NCBI GenBank assembly: GCA_016282705.1 | Contig: JAEELO010000006.1 | Span: forward strand, 1-64,000 | Direction of reading: 5' to 3' | DNA from: Candidatus Gastranaerophilales bacterium | Lineage (GTDB): Bacteria; Cyanobacteriota; Vampirovibrionia; Gastranaerophilales; Gastranaerophilaceae | Length of the DNA stretch: 64,000 nt | Shown here: positions 57,447-64,000 of the stretch, one piece after another | How the letters are laid out: every line of letters starts with the position of its first letter | Numbering within the stretch: the first letter of the stretch is position 1 | Made by a program: the position numbers and the translations under genes | The notes under the pieces: generated by a model | What the model was told of the DNA's origin: nothing | Database searches by the model: none | Seen by the model: only the letters and a program-made list of their open reading frames with translations

Positions 57447-58490
57447 TTATATAGACTTATCAGCTTGAGAACGTGAAATTCTATCAGAAGATTGAGATTC
57501 CAGTTCTCTATTTATAAGAATTTGTTCAGCAGGTAAGTTCAGTTCTGCATCTCTATATGGTATTCCGCTTCTGGAAGCAATGATTTCTTTATCTTTGCTG
57601 TTAAGATGATTTCTAATATATGCCGGATTCAATGAAGCAATAGTACCAATGTCCTGATAATCATATATTGTTTTTCCGACAAAAAATCCCAACTCTAATA
57701 AAGCACTTCTAAACGGAGTTGATTTAGAATAAGAAAGAAGTAAAGAATTTTTTTTCATTTTGGATTTAACCACAGATAAAAAATTTATTGTCCAAAGTAC
57801 AGGATTAATTTTTGGTGAATATGCATCAAGAAATACAATATCATATTGCTTATTTGTATCAAAAATCGTTTTTCTGGCATCGCCGTAGTATGCATTAAAA
57901 AATGATTTGTTATAGTTATTGAACTTAAGGTCATTCATCATGCTATCAGATATATAATTATAATATATATTATGTAAATTTGAAATAAATTCATCAAAGG
58001 GTATATTTATAACCCCATTATCTGATAAAAAATTAAAGAAAGTCATTCCAAAGGGCGAAATAAAATCAGATTTGTTTTTAATTAACTCAGATAAAATACT
58101 ATATAAATTATTTAAATCATCTTTGGATTTAATTATGTTCTTTATAATGAATAGTTTTAAATTATCATCAACAACACCGTCATTTATAAAAGGTGACATG
58201 TAAACATATGATTTATTAATTTCCAGTGCGTCAACATTTACGGAATCATATAGAATTGATAATGAATTTAATAATGCTTTTGAATTGTATCCTATGCCAT
58301 AACAAATATCTAAAACATTTACGACATTTTCAAATTCAATAAATGAATCATTTATAGGATTAATAAATTTATCAAAGGCCTCTTTTAATGCACCTGTCTC
58401 GGAATGTAAGATGTCACCTGCAGTATTATCGAACAAACCTACAGTACCATCTTGCGTATATTTAAAATTTAATTCATTGAAATCTTCCAT
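57447..58490 (-). CDS. MnmD-like SAM-dependent methyltransferase (DUF752)
   Basis: 347 aa. Early DNTAGDILHSETGALKEAFDKFI, the SAM site VLDICYGIGYNSKALL, then AYYGDARKTIF and VFLDAYSPKINPVLWT match the MnmC methyltransferase module. That module finishes mnm5s2U at the tRNA wobble position. The flavin-dependent MnmC1 half is absent, as in stand-alone MnmD proteins. The protein is longer than usual because of a helical insert at about 110-190 and a charged tail. No MnmE or MnmG gene is in the window. Confidence 0.8.
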   Translation of the reverse strand: MEDFNELNFKYTQDGTVGLFDNTAGDILHSETGALKEAFDKFINPINDSFIEFENVVNVLDICYGIGYNSKALLNSLSILYDSVNVDALEINKSYVYMSPFINDGVVDDNLKLFIIKNIIKSKDDLNNLYSILSELIKNKSDFISPFGMTFFNFLSDNGVINIPFDEFISNLHNIYYNYISDSMMNDLKFNNYNKSFFNAYYGDARKTIFDTNKQYDIVFLDAYSPKINPVLWTINFLSVVKSKMKKNSLLLSYSKSTPFRSALLELGFFVGKTIYDYQDIGTIASLNPAYIRNHLNSKDKEIIASRSGIPYRDAELNLPAEQILINRELESQSSDRISRSQADKSI

Positions 58491-58722
58491 ATTTTTATTT
58501 TATATTCTTTTTTATTTTTTGGCACATTTTATCATTATATATCTAATAGATTTATAACAATAATTTATTATAATGTTATCATTATATGTCTTTTCGATAT
58601 TATTCTTAAAAAATAAAAAATTTTATTTTAAATTTTAAAAATAAAAAATTAATCTAAAAAAAATTTTCATAGAGGATAAATTTAATTTTAAATCTGAATA
58701 ATATATTTGTGGAGGTGGATAT

Positions 58723-59391
58723 ATGAATAATCCAATTCACATAATGCTTGTAGAAGATTATAAATTAATAAGGGTTGGTATAAAAAGTATATTCGATGAA
58801 GCAAACGGTTATGAGGTCATATGTGAGGCAGACAACGGCACAGATGCAATAAAAAAAGCGATACAATATAAGCCTGAAATTATAATTTTAGATCTTGAAT
58901 TGCCTGATATGAAAGGCATTAAGGTTATTAAAGAAATATTGAATGCATGTATAATGCCTAAAATAATAGTTCTTTCAGCATATGATAATATAGAAGACAT
59001 TAAAAAATGCATTTCTTTGGGTGTATATGCATACGTAATTAAAGATATAAGTACAGATTCGCTATTAAATATTGTCAAAACCGTACATAAAGGTGCGATG
59101 TGGTTTGATCCTAAAATTGTCCCTAAATTACGAGATAATAATTACAGTATAAATTACTCGGAAAAACAAACTAAAAAAAACTTTAAAAATACCCATGCTA
59201 ATTTAACTCCAAGAGAATTCGAAGTTCTAAAGCTTATTGTAGACGGCAAATCAAACATTGATATTGCTCAAACTTTATGCATAAGTGAACATACAGCTAA
59301 AGCTCACGTATGTAATATAATCCAAAAGCTTGTTGTTGATGACAGAACACAAGCAGCAGTCAAAGCCATAAAAGAAGGTATAATTGAGTAA
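58723..59391 (+). CDS. NarL/FixJ-family response regulator
   Basis: 222 aa. Receiver at 5-122 with the acidic pair ED (11-12), phosphoacceptor Asp57 in IIILDLELPD, Ser in VLSAYD and Lys in YVIKD. The LuxR-type helix-turn-helix covers about 155-215 (LTPREFEVLKLIVDGKSNIDIAQTLCISEHTAKAHV). It is preceded by the strong ribosome site GGAGGTGG. The upstream gap is extremely AT-rich and carries a 12-bp direct repeat. No sensor kinase is adjacent; a four-fold GntR protein gene follows. Confidence 0.93.
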   Translation: MNNPIHIMLVEDYKLIRVGIKSIFDEANGYEVICEADNGTDAIKKAIQYKPEIIILDLELPDMKGIKVIKEILNACIMPKIIVLSAYDNIEDIKKCISLGVYAYVIKDISTDSLLNIVKTVHKGAMWFDPKIVPKLRDNNYSINYSEKQTKKNFKNTHANLTPREFEVLKLIVDGKSNIDIAQTLCISEHTAKAHVCNIIQKLVVDDRTQAAVKAIKEGIIE

Positions 59392-59487
59392 ATATTTATT
59401 TAAAGTAACGAATTATTAAATTTTAATATGAAAATAACAAAAAATATTATAATGTGACTTATAATAAATAAAAAAATCGGAGATATT

Positions 59488-60627
59488 ATGTCCAAAACAA
59501 TTTCGGAAAACAGAAGGATAAGTGTTAGTGAATTACCTTCAGAAATACCTGATTTTTCAGCTTCATTTGAGCCTAAAGATTCACTTATAAAAAAATGGAT
59601 AATAAACTGGATTAAATCTGCTATTTCAAAAAAAGAAATTAAAGAAAATGATTTAATTCCTAATAAAGCCGATATTTCGCATCATTTAGGCGTAAGTATC
59701 GGTACGGTACAGAATGCTATAAGATATGTTGAAGATGAAGGATATTTAAAATCTAAACAGAAATTAGGTACAATGATTTCCAATTGTACAAACCCTATTT
59801 CTCAAGATAATAAATCAACATCTAAACGTGATAAAGCCGTATTAGCAATAAAAAAAGCAATAATACAAAAAAATTATAAAATAGGAAAACCGATTCCTTC
59901 AACAAGAAAAATGTCCGATTTCTTGGGAATATCTCAAAATACAACACGCCTTGCATACGAATTTTTATGTTCCGAGGGAATACTTGAATCTATGCAAATG
60001 CGAGGTAATGATTCTAACTGGTATTTAAAAAGAATGCCGTCAATTACTTCAATTGATATTAAAAGTATTGAAAATATGTCAGCAGATACTTTAGTAGATA
60101 AAATCACCAAAAGTTTAAAATATTACTTACACGATAATTTTAAATTAGGCGATAAAATACCTTCACACGAAGAACTTGCAAAAAATTTAAACGTAAGTAT
60201 TAAAACAATAAATGATTGTATAAAATCCCTTAACAAAGAGGGTATTGTTATATCAAGAAGGGGCAGATACGGAAGTATATTATCTCAAAACCCGTTAAAC
60301 CCTGTATATGAACCATTAAAAGAAAATTCAATATTTGCAAAAGCTGAAGATGCAGCATTTTATAGTTATCAAAAAATCAAGTCACAAATAACAGACCTTA
60401 TAAACAAAAGTTATAATGCAGGTGAAAAATTACCATCAATGCTTGAATTATCAGCAAAATTTGATGTCAGTACAAATACAGTCAGAAAAGCATTGATTTC
60501 ATTGGAACAAGATGGCATTGTTACTTTTGGACGAGGCAGATTCGGAGGTACATTTGTTATAGAAAAACCGTCAAATTCTGAAAAACAGCAATATCAGTGG
60601 ATTTCTATAAATCCTGATTATATATAG
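59488..60627 (+). CDS. Tandem four-fold GntR-type winged-helix protein without effector domain
   Basis: 379 aa. Four consecutive GntR-like winged helices can be read at about 31-100, 113-182, 200-267 and 291-360. Each runs from a helix ending near (K/L)xxxxIP, through an S/H-(E/D)L..xLxVSxxTVxxA recognition helix, to a wing such as GIVISRRGRYGS or GIVTFGRGRFGG. GntR proteins normally have one such domain plus a ligand-binding C-terminus; here there is none, and only a 20-residue tail (QYQWISINPDYI) remains. It could bind long composite operators or bridge sites. CGGAGA precedes the ATG. It lies between a response regulator and a small-protein gene. Confidence 0.85.
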   Translation: MSKTISENRRISVSELPSEIPDFSASFEPKDSLIKKWIINWIKSAISKKEIKENDLIPNKADISHHLGVSIGTVQNAIRYVEDEGYLKSKQKLGTMISNCTNPISQDNKSTSKRDKAVLAIKKAIIQKNYKIGKPIPSTRKMSDFLGISQNTTRLAYEFLCSEGILESMQMRGNDSNWYLKRMPSITSIDIKSIENMSADTLVDKITKSLKYYLHDNFKLGDKIPSHEELAKNLNVSIKTINDCIKSLNKEGIVISRRGRYGSILSQNPLNPVYEPLKENSIFAKAEDAAFYSYQKIKSQITDLINKSYNAGEKLPSMLELSAKFDVSTNTVRKALISLEQDGIVTFGRGRFGGTFVIEKPSNSEKQQYQWISINPDYI

Positions 60628-60749
60628 TTTTTATGTTTATAAAAACAATTTAATTCAATAAATTTTACATTGTAAAACTCTTTCAAGTATTGACTTATAA
60701 AAATTATTGAAACTAACCACATGCTAAAACCATAAATAAGTGTTACAAT

Positions 60750-60760
60750 TATAATATAAT
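60750..60760 (+). promoter_or_regulatory. Candidate -10 region(s) before the 55-aa gene
   Basis: Two overlapping perfect TATAAT hexamers (60750-60755 and 60755-60760) about 50 bases upstream of the small gene. No good -35 lies at the standard distance, so this may be an activator-dependent promoter, or chance in AT-rich DNA. Confidence 0.3.
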
Positions 60761-60809
60761 TCGTCATTAGACATTTTATATATGTACTAGATAATAAAGG
60801 AGGCTCCCT

Positions 60810-60977
60810 ATGTCAAATTGTGTATCTGAAGTTCCACAGACTTCAAAAATAAAAACATCTAAATTTACTGAAGAATTTGAAAAATATTTACAAAAACAAT
60901 CATTAAAAGCAACATTTAACGGTTGTGATATAGAAACATTCAGTTGGTATAAAAAGATGCTCGGCATAGGTTGTTAG
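60810..60977 (+). CDS. Small 55-aa Cys-containing protein, not in the ORF track
   Basis: ATG at 60810 lies 6 bases after AAAGGAGG, the closest to a consensus Shine-Dalgarno that I found in the window. The frame runs 55 codons to TAG at 60975 and is followed 16 bases later by a perfect terminator, so it is a complete single-gene unit. The peptide (MSNCVSEVPQTSKIKTSKF... ...SWYKKMLGIGC) is hydrophilic with a central amphipathic helix and has Cys at 4, 39 and at the extreme C-terminus. No signal peptide. No family recognised. An antisense ORF at 60776-60967 lacks comparable signals. Confidence 0.72.
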   Translation: MSNCVSEVPQTSKIKTSKFTEEFEKYLQKQSLKATFNGCDIETFSWYKKMLGIGC

Positions 60978-60993
60978 AATTATAAAATATAAT

Positions 60994-61024
60994 AAAAAAA
61001 GGAACACAAAATGTTCCTTTTTTT
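60994..61024 (+). terminator. Terminator of the 55-aa gene
   Basis: Perfect 13-bp stem aaaaaaaggaaca / tgttccttttttt with a 5-nt loop and a T run. Confidence 0.92.
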
Positions 61025-61053
61025 TATTGAAAATTTTCTGCTAAAATACTGAT

Positions 61054-61875
61054 ATGAAATTATTATCAAAAATATTATTTTTAATATTAATAGTTATTTC
61101 AATGTCTTCTGCGGTTTTTGCAGAAGAAATACTTATTCTTTTTGATGCTTCTGTCAGCATGAATGAAGATTTTTACGGAAGTCCTAAATATGTTGTTGCA
61201 ATCAGAGAAGCAAAAAAATTTCTTTCAACACTAGATAATAACCGAAGTATAGGACTTCGTACAATAGGTATTAAAGTTGATGAACAAGTTCTGAATTACG
61301 TGATGAACCCTGCTTCTATGTGTAAAGCAACGCAATTAGACGTACCTATCAGAAAAGGGAATAATCAATATATTAATACCGCATTAGACAGTATTCTTCC
61401 TTTGGGAACTACGCCATTAGAGTATAGTTTAAGAACAGCTATTAATTCTGATTTTTCATATGGCAGTGATTTAAAGCATATAGTTTTAATTACGGATGGT
61501 GCTGAAAGCTGTGATGCAGACCCTTGCAGATTTATAAGACAAGTAATGCAAAAGAGAAAAGATATCAGAATTGATGTAATTGCTATTTCTGTTAATAACA
61601 ATGATTTTCTGCAATTAAAATGTCTTACTGATGCAACATCAGGCATAATTACAAATATAAAAAATCCGCAAGAATTACCTAAAGCATATAGTGAAATTCT
61701 TGCTCAACCTTCAATTAATAATACGGCATCTAATTATTCCCGACCGTCAGTTAATAATACTGCAACATCTTATTCTCAGCCTTCAGTTAATAATGTTACA
61801 CCCGCATACGTTCAAAGTGAAAAACAAACAAAAGCAATTTTATATAAAACTATTTACTTTGACACTTATGATTAA
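61054..61875 (+). CDS. Secreted VWA-domain protein, copy 1
   Basis: 273 aa. Signal peptide ends AVFA before EEILI. A von Willebrand factor A domain fills about 25-210. The metal-ion-dependent adhesion site is complete: FDASVSMN (DxSxS), the Thr in GTTPLEYSLRTA, and the Asp in ITDGAESC. A Cys pair in ESCDADPC is shared with the next two genes. The tail has three repeats of the type PS(I/V)NNxxxxYxxP. Such domains bind ligand proteins through a divalent metal; the role may be adhesion or envelope assembly. First of three consecutive paralogues. Confidence 0.88.
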   Translation: MKLLSKILFLILIVISMSSAVFAEEILILFDASVSMNEDFYGSPKYVVAIREAKKFLSTLDNNRSIGLRTIGIKVDEQVLNYVMNPASMCKATQLDVPIRKGNNQYINTALDSILPLGTTPLEYSLRTAINSDFSYGSDLKHIVLITDGAESCDADPCRFIRQVMQKRKDIRIDVIAISVNNNDFLQLKCLTDATSGIITNIKNPQELPKAYSEILAQPSINNTASNYSRPSVNNTATSYSQPSVNNVTPAYVQSEKQTKAILYKTIYFDTYD

Positions 61876-61924
61876 TGACTTAATTAATGTTTTTTGTTAG
61901 AATATAATAAGTCTGAGGTCTAAA

Positions 61925-62803
61925 TTGAAAAAGTTTATATTATTTTTTGCTTTAATATTAATATTTTCTATACTTTCTTGTGCTAAAGCGTATCAAGCTT
62001 ATGACGGGAAATATAATTATAATCAGTATGGACCGCAATCCAGAGTTCAAACATATCAAATTAATCCAAATAACTCCAATACTGAAGTACTTTTTATAGT
62101 TGATTTTTCGTCAAGTATGAGAGATTTAATGGGTTCATATACAAAAGCGCAACTGGCTTCTGATGCTTTAATTTCTATTATTAATAATACTGCCAGCCAA
62201 ACAAAAATGGGTTTAAGAATATTCGGTGTTACGGATAAACCTTTAATGACTCAAACACCTAACGGTATTCTTTTTAACAGAAATAACATTTGTACTGCTA
62301 CAAATTTGTTGTTACCAATAGCGAGATACAATGCTTCAAATATTTCATACAAACTGGCAAGAATAAATCCAAACGGCGGCACTCCTATAGGCTATTCTTT
62401 ACGTCAGGCAGTAAAATACGATTTTAGTAACGGTCCTCAACTTAAGCATATTATATTAATAACCGATGGTGGAGAGAACTGCGGCGATAATCCCTGTGCG
62501 TTTATTAACAGCTTAATGTCAATGCGCCACGATTTTAGAGTAGATGTTATTGGAATATCTGTATCTAATAATGCATATTCTCAACTTTCTTGCATCGCAA
62601 AAGCAGGAGGCGGTAACTATTATAGTATATCAAGACCACAAGATTTTAAAATAAAATTCCAGCAGGCATTGGATTCTGTTCCGCATCCCGCACAAAACAT
62701 TAATGCTTCAACAGCTGTTGCACCACCCAGATTTACACCTCCAATTGAACTTTCAAATAATAAAATTCGTTATAAAACATATGGATTTCAGTTCGGTTAC
62801 TAA
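61925..62803 (+). CDS. VWA-domain lipoprotein-like protein, copy 2
   Basis: 292 aa from a TTG start supported by GAGG 9 bases upstream. The N-terminus MKKFILFFALILIFSILSC ends in a possible lipobox (SILSC), so the protein may be lipid-anchored. After a Tyr/Gln-rich linker the VWA domain (about 53-255) has DFSSSM, GGTPIGYSLRQA and ITDGGENCGDNPC, so the metal site is intact. The tail is Pro-rich. It shares the domain order, Cys pair and position of a C-terminal aromatic ending (YGFQFGY) with the neighbouring copies. Ligand unknown. Confidence 0.87.
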   Translation: MKKFILFFALILIFSILSCAKAYQAYDGKYNYNQYGPQSRVQTYQINPNNSNTEVLFIVDFSSSMRDLMGSYTKAQLASDALISIINNTASQTKMGLRIFGVTDKPLMTQTPNGILFNRNNICTATNLLLPIARYNASNISYKLARINPNGGTPIGYSLRQAVKYDFSNGPQLKHIILITDGGENCGDNPCAFINSLMSMRHDFRVDVIGISVSNNAYSQLSCIAKAGGGNYYSISRPQDFKIKFQQALDSVPHPAQNINASTAVAPPRFTPPIELSNNKIRYKTYGFQFGY

Positions 62804-62875
62804 ATAACATTATATAAAAGATTAATGACAATGCATATTATTTTTGATAATATTGCATTGAGAAGTGAGTGAAAT

Positions 62876-63607
62876 ATGAAAAAAGCAATATTATTTTTTA
62901 TTTTGTCTTGTGTATTATGCTTAACGGCATATTCTGCAAATTATACGTATTCAACACCGGATACTTATAAATATAATCCAAAAGAATCAACATCAATAAA
63001 AGAAAAAATTCTATTTATAGTTGATTTTTCAAACAGTATGAACGAAAATCTCGGACACCGCAGAAAAATAGATATTGCTTTATCAACAATGAGGGAAATT
63101 CTGCCGTTAATTCCCTCAAATGTAGCTGTAGGACTCAGAGTATACGGGCACAGAACTGGATTTACACCAAAACAGAGCTGCACAGCATCTCAATTGGTTT
63201 CTCCAATACAAACTAACAATTCTGCAAACATTTATGCAAGACTTAATTCTATAAATGCAGTCGGTTGGACTCCTATTACATATTCATTGAAACAAGCAGC
63301 ATATTATGATTTTGACGATACAACATCAAAAAAACGTATAATATTAATTAGTGACGGCGGTGAAAACTGTGATGAAAGTCCTTGTGATTTTATTATTAAT
63401 TTACAAAAATATCGCGATGATATTAGAATAGATGTAATCGCACTTGCTATTGGGGATATGGATGCCAATAATCAATTAAAATGCGTAGCACTTGTTACAT
63501 CCGGTAAATTTTATAATGCAAATACTGCAAGTGAGTTAAAAAACAGCTTAGAAGATTCTCTTAATCTACAAAAAGAAGTTCAAGGCGTAATTATTCAAAA
63601 CCATTAA
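62876..63607 (+). CDS. Secreted VWA-domain protein, copy 3
   Basis: 243 aa. Signal peptide MKKAILFFILSCVLCLTAYSA, a short Tyr/Thr-rich linker, then a VWA domain (about 42-230) with DFSNSMN, GWTPITYSLKQA and ISDGGENCDESPC, giving a complete metal site and the same Cys pair as copies 1 and 2. It lacks the repetitive or Pro-rich tail of the others. AGTGAG precedes the ATG. The spacing of about 50-75 bases between the three genes, with no terminator, suggests one transcript or a recent tandem amplification. Confidence 0.88.
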   Translation: MKKAILFFILSCVLCLTAYSANYTYSTPDTYKYNPKESTSIKEKILFIVDFSNSMNENLGHRRKIDIALSTMREILPLIPSNVAVGLRVYGHRTGFTPKQSCTASQLVSPIQTNNSANIYARLNSINAVGWTPITYSLKQAAYYDFDDTTSKKRIILISDGGENCDESPCDFIINLQKYRDDIRIDVIALAIGDMDANNQLKCVALVTSGKFYNANTASELKNSLEDSLNLQKEVQGVIIQNH

Positions 63608-63713
63608 TAAATAGAGCTTTTTTATGAAGAATTGTAATTTATTCGACTACACTTTAGCAAAATTATGTATCAGTGTTTTTTTACAATTGGATACTTAAAG
63701 AGGATGTTTATGT

Positions 63714-64000
63714 ATGAGAATAACTTCAATCGGTTCAACATATTACAGCGGTAATATAAAAAAATCATTAAATTTTGGTTCCGGTGTTTATGTAGCTAAA
63801 AGAGCTAATCCTGATAATAATACATATGTATTCATAGGAAATATGGATTTAGAAGGTTTACATCAATATAGCAAAACTTCTGATAATACATGTAAAAACA
63901 GTATTATAGAAGAGCTTCAATATGGATGTTTTACTGTTCCTTATGGTGATCCGAGAGGTTTAACCCATATTGGATACAGATATATCGACAAATTTGGCGG
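63714..64000 (+). CDS. Hypothetical protein with MRIT...FG leader, 3' end missing
   Basis: Open from the ATG at 63714 to the right edge (95 codons), so absent from the ORF track. AAAGAGG lies 10 bases upstream. The N-terminus MRITSIGSTYYSG...SLNFGSG resembles that of the HNH protein at 5672-6049 (MRITPVTPNITFG). The rest (YVFIGNMDLEGLHQY, FTVPYGDPRGLTHIGYRY) is not recognised. No signal peptide or membrane segment is visible in the part seen. Confidence 0.7.
   Translation, partial: MRITSIGSTYYSGNIKKSLNFGSGVYVAKRANPDNNTYVFIGNMDLEGLHQYSKTSDNTCKNSIIEELQYGCFTVPYGDPRGLTHIGYRYIDKFG

Noticed and set aside
60776-60967. Minus-strand 63-aa ORF
   Set aside because: It is opposite the 55-aa gene, which has a near-consensus ribosome site and terminator, while the minus ORF has neither.

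Overview
The window reads as a chromosomal segment of a low-GC, non-photosynthetic relative of Cyanobacteria, most likely Gastranaerophilales/Vampirovibrionia ('Melainabacteria'). The assignment is an inference from gene content. It rests on an RpaA-like OmpR response regulator, a short SLOG-fold protein of a type I recall from Cyanobacteria, a RecG with the cyanobacterial-style N-terminal extension, a CHASE2-adenylate cyclase, and a possible Tic20-like protein. TolC, an MsbA-like exporter and UDP-xylose synthase point to a Gram-negative-type envelope. Single-cluster ferredoxin, FixCX and an H+-pyrophosphatase suggest an anaerobic or fermentative life. I see no rRNA, tRNA, CRISPR array, insertion sequence or prophage. 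No gene-free stretch exceeds 300 bases; the longest (39425-39666, 57229-57446, 58491-58722) are AT-rich promoter-type gaps.

Layout. 0-3 kb: the 3' end of a Pro/Thr and ETTQ repeat protein, converging on a coiled-coil/EF-hand protein with a Cys-His hydrolase-like C-terminus; a perfect 14-bp hairpin lies between them. 3-8.3 kb (minus): H+-pyrophosphatase, an HNH protein, a secreted protein, the RpaA-like regulator and a CgeB-like glycosyltransferase. 8.4-9.7 kb (plus): ferredoxin and a membrane-anchored SGNH protein. 9.7-15.1 kb (minus): fixC, fixX, a duplicated-repeat protein, recJ and a radical SAM protein. 15.2-18 kb (plus): a cell-wall amidase and glutamate dehydrogenase. 18-21.6 kb (minus): a lineage-specific Ala-rich protein and a coupled operon of ClpX-type zinc finger, helical-repeat protein, ruvX and DUF1292. 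21.7-28.2 kb: lipoprotein, lgt, a second Ala-rich family member, CHASE2-cyclase and recG.

28-39.4 kb is rich in envelope genes: a GT39-type transferase, a GT2 transferase, TolC, a GlmS-like SIS protein, UDP-xylose synthase and an MsbA-like exporter. It also holds a divergent RelA/SpoT-like protein and a TPR protein. 39.7-50.9 kb (plus) carries a glycogen synthase-like GT5 with an unusual anchor/coiled-coil extension, two tandem TPR-glycosyltransferases, an RNA uracil methyltransferase, and an MBOAT acyltransferase with its SGNH partner. 50.9-58.5 kb holds a ribbon-helix-helix regulator, a PcrA-type helicase, the SLOG protein, a polytopic membrane protein, an FAD oxidoreductase and an MnmD-like methyltransferase. 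58.7-64 kb holds a NarL-type response regulator, a protein with four GntR-type winged helices and no effector domain, an untracked 55-aa protein with a strong Shine-Dalgarno, three consecutive secreted VWA proteins, and a partial gene at the right edge.

The observations most worth following are: the four-fold GntR protein with its small-protein and VWA neighbours; the divergent RelA/SpoT-like protein; the recurring non-Sec N-terminal leader (MRIT...FG); and the two-member Ala-rich family (DAKD... and LPxxAKA... segments). Domain and family calls were made by reading translated motifs, with no database search.
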